64,000 nt of DNA from Agapanthus africanus (taxonomy: Eukaryota > Streptophyta > Magnoliopsida > Asparagales > Amaryllidaceae), in contig CM057337.1 of assembly GCA_030015575.1 (NCBI GenBank), positions 333,694,583-333,758,582 of the forward strand, written 5' to 3'. A program made the translations under genes and the position numbers. How positions within the stretch are numbered: the first letter of the stretch is position 1; each line of letters begins with the position of its first letter. Below, piece after piece: positions 24,501 to 35,372 of the stretch. The notes under the pieces were generated by a model. That model was not told the DNA's origin, did no database searches, and saw nothing but the letters and a program-made list of their open reading frames with translations.

Positions 24501-26896
24501 ACTTCCAGGACTATGATGCAGATTATACTAGTGGGGCCTGGGTAGTCCATGAGTACATCCTTCAATGTTCCTAGTCGTGGGAATATCGTGACGGGGCATC
24601 GATATTCCAGAGTAGACTAGCGTATATCTTCTCGACCCATATGATGGGCGATGGATGATCCCATATCCATTGGTGTTTGACATCAGAGATGGTATGCGGG
24701 TGCTCAGTGGAGACTGGGTACACTGAACGGACTCGCCGAGAACTCCCAGATGGTATTATACCTCACGTCAAATGGCAGTTCTCTGGTGACACTGGTACAG
24801 CTTAGTCTGTTGACCCGAGATCGTCATAGAGTCTTGTGTGTCTCCCACTGTGCTTTGATTTCCACCCTACCACGGCTCTACTGAGTCGTGCAAACAGGTG
24901 GTTTTTGGGTACAGTCCCGATTCACATGGAGGCAATGAGTGATAGGAGGGGATTCGTCTCTCCCGGTATTGGGGGTTGATGTTTCGCTATGCTCGACTGG
25001 CCATAACTGGAAATCCCTGGCCAGGGTTGCTGTGATATACTGGTAAGAGTTATCAGTAGTTTCACGATTTTTATGGACCTTACGTCGGCATGACTTATCA
25101 AGTTATTGGGGTCTGACGTTTACCACCCCTAGGCGAGGTATGTGACATATCAAACGAACAGACCGGACTGTACGGTAAGTATTACTGGTTGGATTCACAG
25201 GAGTGTGAGCGGGCTTGCTCGTTGATCTTCTGATCACTCAATACCCGGGTGGCCGTTACGTTTAGCAGACCGCTTGCGGCTTGTGGGTGTTTGATATGAT
25301 CATCACCTGCTGCCGGCGTATTGACGAGTCTTTAGAGTCCTACACAGAGGTTTCCTGGCTCAAGCAAAACGAAATAGGAGCGCATATGAGATATGTGCGG
25401 GACCGAGAATAATGCATGTATGTGATACCGTATTCTATTCTCGCGATGAATGTATCGATTGGTTGTATGCGATATAACCTAGTTATCGAATCGAGGATTG
25501 ATTCGATAAGTCGATACATTGGATATTAGTCGGTCATATGCGATATGACCGGATCGATAAATCAAGTATTGATTTAATGATTTAATGTATAATTATATAT
25601 TTGATATATTACTTTGCATTAACTAGTATTGGTTCATTTAAAATGGATTTTCTCACTTGATGTGCACATTGTATATGTGATATATTTTTATGCACTTGAT
25701 TGTATCATGTTTGATGATACATGCAAGCTTGGGTGTATGTTTACTTTAAACTATGTTTAAGTGAATGGTTAGGGTTTTGTTATCTTTTCTTAACTATTTA
25801 TTTTATTTATTTATTTTAGGGCAAGAAAAGAAATGGTTGATTCTTTTGTTGTTTCCTTGAAGCTTCAAGAAGCTTTGACCATTCTTGTTTCTTTCCTAAA
25901 CCTAACCATTCACCTAACCCTAGTTTATTCTCTACACTTGTTAAACTAACCCAAGGTTGCATTATGATAAGAATGACTTGAATTTTCTTTTTTAAGATAA
26001 TCCTTTTTATTCTTCCTTCATCTTCATCTTCATCAAGCTTCATGAAAGCTTGCTAGCTTTAATGGTGCCATGAGAAAAAGAGTGAGAAATCTAATTCTAA
26101 AGTGAACCCACTTCCTATTTCTTCATCCTCTACCACTTGCCATGTAGTATAGGGTGTTTTCTTCACAAGTTTCATGACTTGGTGAAGTTGGAGCTTGATC
26201 TTGAGTTGCCTCGACGTAGATCATCTTTGGCATCGAAGTCGACGACCTAGCCCGATCATTTCTCCGACGAAACCATCGCCAGAGTCCGGGATCCGATGAT
26301 CACAGCGAAGAGACGTCAACACGGAGCTATGGAGGTGGAGGACCGGATTTACAAAGGTTGTATTTTTCGTTCACTCTTAGTTAAGTTGTTAACTTATATT
26401 GTTTTGCCTATACCTCTAGTTACGATCTTGCTTAGGGTTACTTGGCACATAGAAATTTTTTGAATTGGCCATGTTTGATCTGTTGTAGAACCTCATGGTG
26501 TGCCTAGGAACCCTACACTGACGTCTGGGTTTTGCATGGCCCAGATTCCTTACCCTTGCTGCAGTCCGAGCAGGAGTACTTCAGTCAGCAGGCTGAGCAG
26601 TGAGGACTCGCTAGTAGTTAGTTCATTTTACTTTCAGTATTATTTCATTTCTGCTGTGAGCCCGCATTATGGGACATACATTCCAGTTATTCTTGTATTG
26701 GATCTTTCGCTTCCGCATTATTTTATTCTTGACTCGTTTATTTCTGGCTTATGGACATGTGTTAGATAGTTTATTATTGTTCTTGATATCTTTACAGCCG
26801 TAATGTGACCGTGGATGGATATTTCCTACCCACAGGTAGCATGGTTGGCTATGTCATGTGCCCATCTTAGCGTACTCTGGGAAGCGGGGCGTGACT
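21502..26896 (+). repeat. Tekay-like 3' LTR, interrupted by a solo LTR
   Basis: The segments 21502-24310 and 26523-26896 are homologous to the 5' LTR along its whole length. The block 24311-26517 is a solo Copia-2 LTR, and 26518-26522 is the second copy of its target site. The last base reads T where the 5' LTR has A. Divergence from the 5' LTR is low (a few per cent by eye). Confidence 0.9.
24311..26517 (+). mobile_element. Solo Copia-2 LTR (2207 bp) with perfect TSD
   Basis: It starts TGTTAGTTATATGTATGCCC and ends GGAACCCTACA, the same termini as the LTRs at 42005, 51145 and 59318. The flanks CTGAC at 24306-24310 and 26518-26522 are identical, and the intact site in the 5' LTR (CGCTGACGTCTGGG near 16223) has one copy. 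No PBS or internal sequence follows. It is what remains after recombination between the two LTRs of a complete insertion. Confidence 0.95.
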
Positions 26897-26901
26897 AGTT
26901 G

Positions 26902-28126
26902 TATTTGCATTAGAAAAATTCAGGCCTTACTTGATTGGCTCACCGATTGTTGTGTACACTGACCACTCCGTCTTGAAACATCTTTTGGCGAAGAAGGATG
27001 CTAAGGGTAGGCTAATACGTTGGATTCTTCTATTACAAGAATTTGATCTTTTTATTAAAAATAAGAAAGGATGTGAAAACGTTGTAGCCGACCATCTTTC
27101 GCGCATCTCTTCTTCACCTGTGACCCTGCCGATCAATAATTCTTTTCCAGACGAACAGCTCTTGAACGTATCCGATGAACATTGGTTCAGGGATATTGTG
27201 AATTATCTTGTCACGGGACTTATCCCTAGTGAATGGTCAAAATAGGACAAACATCGTTTTCTATCCCTAGTAAAACACTTTTACTGGGATGAACCATATC
27301 TGTTTGAGTATTGTCCTGACCAGATCATTCGCCGGTGTGTCCCGAATGAGGAATTCAACAGTGTTCTATCTTTTTGTCATGATCAGGCATGTGGGGGTCA
27401 CTTCGGTCCTAGAAAGACGGTGGAGAAGGTTTTGCAATGCGGTTTTTATTGGCCGACCTTGTTCAAAGATGCATTTGATCATTACAAAACCTGTACATAG
27501 TGTCAACACACGGGTAGGATTTCCCGGAGAAATGAGATGCCACAGCAACCCATCTTAGTGGTTGAAATTTTCGATGTTTGGGGCATTGACTTTATGGGTC
27601 CCTTTCCCAACTCCTTTAGGAATCTATACATACTGCTTGCAGTTGATTATGTCTCAAAGTGGGTTGAAGATAATCTTTATCGCACTAATGACAAAAAGGT
27701 TGTCATTAAGTTCTTAAAAGAAAACATCTTTTCGCGATTTGGACACCCACGCGCTATCATTAGCGATAACGGGACGCATTTCTGCAACAGGTCTTTCGAG
27801 ACTTTGATGCAGAAATACGCAATCAACCACAAACTTTCCACACCCTATCATCCCCAAACGAGCGGGCAGGCTGAGATTTCTAACAGACAAATCAAACAAA
27901 TTCTGGAGAAAACTGTTTCTAAAAATAGAAAAGATTGGTCAACCAAATTGACGGATGCTCTTTGGGCATTCCGAACTGCATATAAAACCGATCTAGGGAT
28001 GTCTCCTTATAGGTTAGTGTTTGGTAAGGCTTGTCACCTACCGGTCGAGATAGAGCACAAAGCAATGTGGGCCATTAGAGAAATCAACTTTGACTTGAAT
28101 CAAGCCTGCAACTTTCGGAAGCTGCA
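26902..28126 (+). pseudogene. Athila-A RNase H end and integrase
   Basis: The Athila-A frame resumes after the Tekay TSD: FALEKF...[20 protein letters not shown] (26930-27010) and ADHLSRI close RNase H. Stops lie at 27243-27245 and 27498-27500; the second falls between the two cysteines of the HHCC zinc site (HDQACGGHFG...CT-stop-CQ). The integrase core has [11 protein letters not shown] near 27580, [10 protein letters not shown] near 27757 and [14 protein letters not shown] near 27860, giving the full D-D-E triad. The protein continues to [19 protein letters not shown] and is cut at 28126 by Athila-B, whose TSD CTGCA is 28122-28126. Confidence 0.9.
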
Positions 28127-29388
28127 TGATTGTTCTCAAAAACTGTAATTTACCGCAATCAGAAACGGCGTCGCTTCGCAGCTAGCCGGTGAGTGCGGGT
28201 CGATCCACAGAGACGGGTAAATTCCTTTAGTGTGTTTTAACGAGTTGATTATATTTGTCGTTTTGGGTTGGTTTATAAAAATCTAGATCTAATTTAAATT
28301 CTTGCTAGGGTTAGGCTTAGAGGAAGTTTTGGAGATTGATGTTTCCTCACCGCTTTCAATGCCGTATTTTAGTTCCATTAGGTGTTATAGTTATTATCGA
28401 TAAAGTGGATACGACTCTTTTGGGAAGATGTTTTCTTCCTCTAGATTCGTATCCTTCCTTTATCGTTAATTACCCTAACCCCCATGGAAAACGCGCGCAA
28501 CCGGCCCTTTATACTGCGGTTCACCGTTACCTCGAGGGGTAGGGTGCCGCAGGGAGCGGTTGTGCGCGCATGCATGGAGTTCTTAATGGGTTAATTTAAT
28601 ATGGCATTGAAAGGGGTGAGAGATCTCATCTCTCAACCCTTTCCCTAAGGCTAACCCTAACAAGCGAGGAGACTACTCGCTCATTAGGGGATGAAATAAC
28701 ATAAAAAGAATAAAAGAAAATACTTACTAATGGTGATGGCTCCCTCCAAGCGATAAAGAACAGATCTGAATGTCACTTCCAGAATTGCTGAATTTTATTT
28801 ATTGAAAAGAGGCATACAATTTTTAGATCTAAAATTACAATTTATAGGAAAATAGGAAACCTAGGGTTACAGACTCTCGCGCACGCGCAATTACTGATTT
28901 GCCCACTTAAAATCACAACACCCACAACAGCGCACCGTCACAGAAAAACTGCGCCGACACGGGCTCTTAATGGCCGCTGATCCGCAGCGCCAGCATGGGT
29001 TTGGCCGCGGATCCGCGGCCAAACAGTGGATCCACTTTGTGAAACTTCTGGGCTTTATTCCTTGTTTCTTGGGCTTTCTATTTCCATAGTCCTTTTCTCT
29101 GTTGAACTTCTGGATCTTCTCCAGATTTTTAGTGAAGACTTGTATTGGGCTTTTTAACCGTTTCACTTGACTTTTTGGACCTTGCACTGTTCTTCGACTA
29201 GGCTTGACTGAGATCCGTCTAATTGTTGGTCAAAAGTCCCTTTTTCTGTTGTTTTGTGTCTTTCTCACTGTATTTGCTCCAGAAACCTGTAACCTGTAAT
29301 ATGCAACAAACGTGCGTCAAGAGTACCTGTTTATTTATAAAAAGATAAGAAATAGGGGAATGATAAATGCAATATTATGGTCTGAACA
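28127..29388 (-). repeat. Athila-B 3' LTR (1262 bp)
   Basis: This is the downstream LTR of the minus-strand element. It differs from the right LTR at about 28391 (T/A), near 28710 (A/G in AAGAATAAAAG) and 28986 (A/G inside the palindrome). A TATAAA candidate on the minus strand is at 28508-28513. Confidence 0.93.
28974..29018 (-). promoter_or_regulatory. 31-bp-spaced paired palindrome in Athila-B 3' LTR
   Basis: CCGCTGATCCGCAG at 28974-28987 and CCGCGGATCCGCGG at 29005-29018 have centres 28980/28981 and 29011/29012, spacing 31. One of the only three differences between the two Athila-B LTRs falls in the first palindrome. Confidence 0.68.
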
Positions 29389-30832
29389 AATACCCCCAAA
29401 CTTACCTTTTGCTCGTCCTCGAGCAAACTTATTATTTATTCACCAAAATCCTAACCACACTTTCGCAGGGAAACGCGATTGCACTGAGCACGTGCAACAA
29501 GCCGTTAAACCTCTAGGTGTCCCTAGTAGGAGGAGTGTTGTCTCCTGAGGGTTTTCAGCGGATTACACCCACAAAATCCTATCAACTCGGCCCATTGACT
29601 TTTGTTCTTCATTTAGGTCTTCTAACAAGGAATTCTATTATCTTCCACTTGTAAATCATCCACCCATATTCTTCACACTTCCTTATTATTTAACTTAAGA
29701 TTATATATGTTATGTAGACCTACTTAGCTTTCGGCATCTCTTAAGTCTTCCTTCTAGGGTTTCATCTCTACTTAGGAATTTTCTATCAACTCCATTAAAG
29801 ATACAAGTTTTATCTTTCATTCCTCTCTCTTATCTAAATTCCAATCACATACCCCTACGTGTGTGTATAGATCACCCCTATACTTGGAAATTCAATTCAA
29901 GCAATCATGCCCTTGTCCATTGTCCAAAGTACTAATTAGTTGGTGAATGAAATTTGCTTACACATCCTTCATGCGACCGTTAATACTTCTTGAGGTACCA
30001 ACGACCGATTACAAAATGCGTTTGCACTTTAAAGCGTACTTCCTAGTCCTTGCAACACCCAAGGCTTTAGCAGTGACTCCCAAACCAGTTGGTCTAAGGC
30101 ACTAGGTGATGAAGCACCCTCGCTAAATATTTTTCTATTTTTGCAGCCTTAAGTAATCACAAAAACCAGTGTCCATTTTTTTCTTTATTCACTTTTTTTT
30201 TTTTTATTGTACTAAGGAATTTAAACAAGAGTATTTCAAGGTCTCTTCTACTATTCCAAGTTTCAAGGTGCGTGATAGTGCAAATTGTAGGGTATACATT
30301 TTCAGAATCTAGACTTAAGCTAGGAACTATTTTTCAAACTTATACTCTAATAAGAACATCAATACTCTTCCCTTGTTTCGACTAAACCCAAGAAGTGAAC
30401 CCAAAATTTGCCTATTTCTAAATAAACTACAAGGCATATACTTTCTACCGTTAAACTTTAAGAAATGTTATTTTTAGGGTTTTTAATTCACTAAGTCTAA
30501 GATCTAGTTGTTCCTAACCAGTTAACCTATCAGTCAAACTCAAGTCAATTAGCCAAAATTGAATACATTTATTTTTATAATTTTTGAAATTTTTCAAATT
30601 TTTATGGGTTTTCAAATAAGTATGCAAATGCAAAAATATGTACAAATGAATGCGAAGGAAAAAGACGTACCGAGCATACCCCCAAACTTGAACTTGACAG
30701 TGTCCTCACTGTCATGCTAAACCAAGAGGGTCAAAATACCGATACTCCCCTGTTTATTTATTTATAAATTTTTTTATTGTTAAGAAAAACAAAAATATGT
30801 ACAAAAAGACCCTCCCCCAAACTTCAATTAAA
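29389..30832 (-). other. Athila-B non-coding tail with three PPT-like tracts
   Basis: I see no credible gene. On the minus strand the polypurine tract AAGTTTGGGGGTATT abuts the 3' LTR (29389-29403). Two more AAGTTTGGGGG tracts lie right after the coding frame (30812-30824 and 30678-30689). The sequence between is homologous to the tail of Athila-A (37185-38400), for example the blocks around 29480-29530 and 30055-30115, although the LTRs of the two families differ. Confidence 0.75.
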
Positions 30833-33800
30833 CTATGTTAGACAATACTGCCCAACTACTTTGCATCGGCCAAAAGTCAACACCAACCATTTGAAAAATT
30901 TATCAGTAAAGAATATTGGTGGGTGAAAAAATAAGTTGTGGTGGTCCGCAAAGAATTGGGGAAGATAGAAGTAGTGGAATGGGAGGTGTGGAGGTGAATA
31001 TACAGGTGATGGTGATGCATCGATACGAGAATGTAAGTGATCAGCAATCAGTGGAGTGTTGGCATTCTCGTACCTTATTAAAAGAAATGGGGGTATTTCA
31101 ACTTCTAAGGGAGGAAGTTGACTCACCACAATACCCCCAAGATGTTCCTGTGGGTCCTCTATTGACATGGCATCATCCATCAATTGTGTATGATATTCAA
31201 TTATGAGGGAACTTGTCTCCTCGACGTCCGCCATAGTTCTACCGAAAACTTGCCGCCAATCTTGTAAGACTTTTAAAATAGCGTTCTCTTGCTCGAAGGC
31301 TAGAGAGGCTGATATGATAATGGGAAAAGTCTCATTCTCACCTATGTAAGCACATCTAAGGTGAGACGGCAAGGGCGTGAGTTCGAATTTCTGAGGCGAA
31401 AGAATCATTGCGGAATCTACCTCGAACTCAAAGGACTCTAACACAGGTTCGAAATCACTGCAAACAACCGATTCGGATGGTTCGACTGACTCATCCAAAA
31501 ATTCAAACGACTCATATTCGGGCTGTGAGTCGTCATCATCCAAAAAAGTGAAACATTCATAATCAACATCGGTTGTGTCAACAGTAGTAGGCTCAAGGAG
31601 GGACGCACTAGTGGCGTCAAAACTGTTTTCATCAAATAGAAATCCTTCAAGCTCGCAGTCCTCCTGCGTGATTTCGTGAATAGAGCAAACTTCTCGTGTA
31701 CTATTTTTAGGCACGGGGGGCAGACTTCCCATCTTATAAATATTGAACTCACTAGACCTCTTTCCGAAGGATAGGGTCATGGAGCCATTGCGACAATTTA
31801 TTACGGCATTGGAAGTGGCCAAAAATGGTCGACCAAGAATCACCGGAATTTGGTTTATTGGGTTAGCAACAGGTTGTGTATCCATAACGATAAAATCAAC
31901 GGGAAATATGAACTCCCCAACTTTGATCAACACATCCTCTAGTTGACCCCTTGGATAGGTGATTGATCGATCAGCCATTTGGAGAGTGCAATGAGTGGGT
32001 TTCAACTCTCCAACCCCTAATTGTTCGTACACGGAGTAGGGAATCAGGTTAACACTAGCCCCAAGATCTAAAAGTGCTTGATTAATTTTCTTATCCCCAA
32101 TTGTAATTGAAATCGTAGGACAGCCGGGGTCCTTTCGTTTTTGGGGTAAGGTTTGATGGTGGTTAATAGCATTGCTCACTGCACTAGCCACTAGCACTTT
32201 CTTGGATACTTGAGATGCTTTTCTCTTTGAAGTGCATAATCCCTTTAAGATTTTCGCGTATGAAGGGACTTGTTGGATAGCATCCAAGAGAGGTATATTT
32301 ATGCTAACCTGCTTAAATATTTCCACAATATTCTCCACTTGTGTATTTGGTTTATTAGGACTCAACCTGTTTGGAAATGGTGCATTCTGAAAATTTGTTG
32401 AGTCAAAAGTCTGTGGAGTAGAATGTGGAATAGGAACGGATCCGAGTGTGGATGTGTTCGTGTTGTTAGAAATGGGTCCGTTCGAGTCAGAAGAAGTAGA
32501 GCCGTGTGAAGGGTGGAGAATAGGCTCTAAAGGAAAAGGTGAAGAAGGAGGTAAAGAAAATGAAGAAGGGGAAGAAGAAGAAGAACCACCGGCGGGGATG
32601 TCATCACTAGTTTCCACATCATTTTGCAACTTTCTTCCGGATCTCAACGTGGTCACCGCATTTACATTGTGATTGTGATATGCGTTTTGTGCGTGACCGG
32701 GATTGGGCATTGGTTGAGATGGAAGCTTTCCCTTTTCTCTCTCGCTCAACGCAGCAGTTAATTGTGCAATTTGTGCCTCAATAGATTTGATACTTTGATC
32801 GTGTGAGGCATTGTTATTCATTAAAGATTGCACATAACTTTCAAATCTTGCTGCGGATTCTGTAGTTTGCTTGAGGAATGCTTCAAGACTTTTCTCGAGC
32901 GAGCTAACCTTATCATCATTAGGTTGAACCAAATTGTTCGTTTGATTTGTATAAGGTTGTTGTTGGAAAGGTTGCTGGTTTTGAGTTTGTGAAGGTGCTT
33001 GTTGTTGTGGTGGAGGAGGTCTTTGAAAATTGTTATTTCCTTGGACTTGTTGATTTTGGTTCCAAGCGAAATTTGGGTGACTCCTCCACCCCTGATTGTA
33101 TGTCGAAGAGTAAGGATCATTTCTTTGTCGTTGCTGAAATGCAGCATTGACTTGATCCTGTCCTTGATTAGGTGCATTATAAGGACACTCTTCGGTTAAA
33201 TGCGATGGGTTCGAACAACAAGCACAAACAGTTCGTGTGGGTAGAGTAGGGGCAGGAGAAGACGATGAGATTTTGGTCTCAATGGCTTCTAGCTTTTTCA
33301 TAAGTGAGGCCATCTCGGCCTTCATAGCTATCGACATATCTATTTGATGTATACCTGCCCTAGATTGACCACTAGAAGAAGATGATGTGGTTTTGGTACT
33401 CTCCCATTGAATTATTTGCTCACTTAGATCCTCAAGAAACTGCCAAGCTTCGTCGCTAGACTTGGAGAGAAAATGACCTTGACAAATTGTTTCTAGCAAC
33501 TGCTTCGTTGCTGCGTTCAATCCCTCATATAATGTTTGGCAAAGTTGCCAATTTTCTATCCCATGATGAGGACATTGAACAAGTAGGTCTTTAAATCTCT
33601 CGAAGCACTTCCAAAATGGTTCGGAAGGAAGCTGTGAAAATTGTATAATTTCGTTTCTGATTCTAGCAGTTTTGTGGTGAGGATAGAACTTTTTCAGAAA
33701 AGCTCTCACAAACTCGTCCCAATTTCTAATGGAGTGTGATGCGGTGCTGTATAGCCACTTCTCGGCTAGGTCACATAAGGTAAAAGGAATGACCCTTAGT

Positions 33801-34261
33801 CTTATTGCGTCATCACTTAATTGGGTTGTCTTCATCATGCTGCAAACGTTTTGGAATTTATTAATAAAAATATATGCATCTTCGGATTCCAAACCATGAA
33901 ACTTAGGCAGCATATTGATGAAATGTGGTTTTATTTCAAAATTATCCCCATTCGCCGGTGGGGGTGAAAGACATGTGGGTAAAGAAGTGCGGACGGGGTA
34001 GAAGAGATCCTGGAGCGCAACTCGTGCGGGCGCTACAACAGGCGGAAGATTCGGGTTATTCGCACCTGGCGGAGGTGGAATCATTCCCGTCGGCAAGGTA
34101 TCGTTGGGGTTGAATCCCGACATACCTTCGAAAGAAGAATTTAAAGGTGGAGGTAAGGAAATGGACGGAAGATCGACGAAGGGTTCGCCGAAGGGTTCGT
34201 TGGTCGGTACCAACGAAACACGGACTAATCGGGCGTTAGTATCTCTAGTCCAAAATGACAT
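30833..34261 (-). CDS. Athila-B Gag-protease polyprotein (1142 aa), intact
   Basis: The open frame starts MSFWTRDTNARLVRVSL. The Athila capsid region (FEIKPHFINMLPKFHGLE...FKDLLVQCPHHG) spans about residues 110-270, and the CCHC zinc knuckle CACCSNPSHLTEEC about 345-358, followed by a Gln/Asn/Pro-rich region and a second helical segment. A Ser/Pro linker precedes the aspartic protease, LLDLGASVNLIPYSVYEQLG near residue 733, and ILGRPFLATSNAVINC. The RT-proximal linker (AYIGENETFPIIISASLAFE) starts near 969. From about residue 1037 the frame runs into a tail unlike RT and stops. Gag would assemble particles and the protease would mature them. A frame of this length without a stop indicates recent activity or selection. 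Confidence 0.9.
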   Translation of the reverse strand: MSFWTRDTNARLVRVSLVPTNEPFGEPFVDLPSISLPPPLNSSFEGMSGFNPNDTLPTGMIPPPPGANNPNLPPVVAPARVALQDLFYPVRTSLPTCLSPPPANGDNFEIKPHFINMLPKFHGLESEDAYIFINKFQNVCSMMKTTQLSDDAIRLRVIPFTLCDLAEKWLYSTASHSIRNWDEFVRAFLKKFYPHHKTARIRNEIIQFSQLPSEPFWKCFERFKDLLVQCPHHGIENWQLCQTLYEGLNAATKQLLETICQGHFLSKSSDEAWQFLEDLSEQIIQWESTKTTSSSSSGQSRAGIHQIDMSIAMKAEMASLMKKLEAIETKISSSSPAPTLPTRTVCACCSNPSHLTEECPYNAPNQGQDQVNAAFQQRQRNDPYSSTYNQGWRSHPNFAWNQNQQVQGNNNFQRPPPPQQQAPSQTQNQQPFQQQPYTNQTNNLVQPNDDKVSSLEKSLEAFLKQTTESAARFESYVQSLMNNNASHDQSIKSIEAQIAQLTAALSEREKGKLPSQPMPNPGHAQNAYHNHNVNAVTTLRSGRKLQNDVETSDDIPAGGSSSSSPSSFSLPPSSPFPLEPILHPSHGSTSSDSNGPISNNTNTSTLGSVPIPHSTPQTFDSTNFQNAPFPNRLSPNKPNTQVENIVEIFKQVSINIPLLDAIQQVPSYAKILKGLCTSKRKASQVSKKVLVASAVSNAINHHQTLPQKRKDPGCPTISITIGDKKINQALLDLGASVNLIPYSVYEQLGVGELKPTHCTLQMADRSITYPRGQLEDVLIKVGEFIFPVDFIVMDTQPVANPINQIPVILGRPFLATSNAVINCRNGSMTLSFGKRSSEFNIYKMGSLPPVPKNSTREVCSIHEITQEDCELEGFLFDENSFDATSASLLEPTTVDTTDVDYECFTFLDDDDSQPEYESFEFLDESVEPSESVVCSDFEPVLESFEFEVDSAMILSPQKFELTPLPSHLRCAYIGENETFPIIISASLAFEQENAILKVLQDWRQVFGRTMADVEETSSLIIEYHTQLMDDAMSIEDPQEHLGGIVVSQLPPLEVEIPPFLLIRYENANTPLIADHLHSRIDASPSPVYSPPHLPFHYFYLPQFFADHHNLFFHPPIFFTDKFFKWLVLTFGRCKVVGQYCLT

Positions 34262-35352
34262 ACACTAAAGGGTAGTGCAGTCAGAAAAAAGAGAAAAACA
34301 GAATGTGGGGGTAAGATAACGTCAGTGAGAAGAAGTGGTGGAAGTGAGTTTCAAGTTTCTTCGCGACAAGTTGCAAGTTTGGAAAGATTTTTCTTTATTA
34401 TTTTTTTATGTGTGAGTTTTGCAAGGAGGTTTTTGAAAACGGACTCGTGACACAACTGAATCAACCACACATGCACAATCAGGCCTAGATCTAGGGTCGC
34501 CTAGGTCTACTAGACAGCTCCTAACTAGGGCTAGAAATAGACCTCAAACCGCCTCTTCACAGACAAATACGGCCAGGTAAGTGGGAAGGAACCACCACTA
34601 CAGTGGGCCTAATTAAAAACCACTAGCCTAGACACCGTAATGTCGGTTAGGATAAACGGCCGATGCCTACCCTAGTCCTTTTCCTATTGAGCTCGCTGTC
34701 CTTAGGTCTGAGTCTAATCTTTTTTAATTAAAGGTGGTCGATGCAAAATGCTTAAGTGTTTTCTGGGGTCCTGGGAAGGGTGATGAAATCCCCACCCAAT
34801 CTGGATTTGGTCAAATAGCCCCTTAGAGTCCGGTTAAATTATGCAAAACAAATAAAATCACTTGCAATCAAAATTTTTAGTGCGGCGCAAAGAAACCTGC
34901 AGAAAATCTGTTATCGAGAAGGAGGAGAAAGACTCTTTACGCAAAGAAATCCTGCAGAAAATTTTTTAACAGTGGATATATGGAGGTTACAGAGGGAAAG
35001 AGAAGAAAACAAACAGTGCAAATTTTTCGCAACAAAGCTACGTGGAAGCCGCGGAAACGCGGTCTGAAAGGCCCTTTAGCCGCGGAAACGCGGTCAGGAA
35101 GTGGGATCGCGCTCTGAAAAAATTTCTGCTGTTCTGTGCTTGTGATTCTTCTCTGTTTTTATGTACGAAATTTTGATTTGCCCTCTGTAAAATTCCAGAT
35201 CCTCGATTCGACGCTGTTCCTGCAAGATTCAAAAATGTACACCCTTCAAACAGATCAAATTTGATAATTTTTATATTTTTTATATTTTAAGATTTTTATA
35301 ATTTTTAAAATTTATATCAACCCGAAAATTCACAAAAAGAAAGATTACGCCA
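34262..35352 (-). other. Athila-B untranslated leader
   Basis: This lies between the PBS and the Gag start codon on the minus strand. It is related to the Athila-A leader, for example the GAAATCCCCACCCAATCTGG block at 34786-34805. It holds a paired palindrome at 35049-35093 and an AT-rich stretch at 35255-35330. No other gene is seen. Confidence 0.75.
35049..35093 (-). promoter_or_regulatory. 31-bp-spaced paired palindrome in Athila-B leader
   Basis: There are two identical copies of CCGCGGAAACGCGG at 35049-35062 and 35080-35093; the centres (35055/35056 and 35086/35087) are 31 bp apart. It lies about 270-300 bp after the PBS. On the element's strand it reads CCGCGTTTCCGCGG, the same as the first half of the pair in the Athila-A leader. 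Confidence 0.7.
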
Positions 35353-35370
35353 TCCCCGGCAACGGCGCCA
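35353..35370 (-). promoter_or_regulatory. Primer binding site, tRNA-Asp type (Athila-B)
   Basis: The minus strand reads TGGCGCCGTTGCCGGGGA two bases after the LTR terminus. It is a perfect version of the site in Athila-A. Confidence 0.93.
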
Positions 35371-35372
35371 TT

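Larger units (their letters stand above)
13425..26896 (+). mobile_element. Tekay/Del-like chromovirus (Ty3/Gypsy) nested in Athila-A
   Basis: The LTRs at 13425-16603 and 21502-26896 begin TGTAACAACCGAG. The 5' copy ends GCGTGACA; the 3' copy ends GCGTGACT, one base off the expected CA. The TSD AGTTG is perfect at 13420-13424 and 26897-26901, and the Athila RNase H reading frame resumes directly after it. The internal region 16604-21501 carries gag, PR, RT, RH, INT and a C-terminal chromodomain-like stretch, which places it near the Tekay/Del clade. The 3' LTR is enlarged by a solo Copia-2 LTR. Several nonsense mutations make it non-functional. Confidence 0.9.

Noticed and set aside
28336..28542. 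68-codon frame identical in both Athila-B LTRs
   Set aside because: The LTRs differ at only three positions, so identity is expected. There is no recognisable domain.
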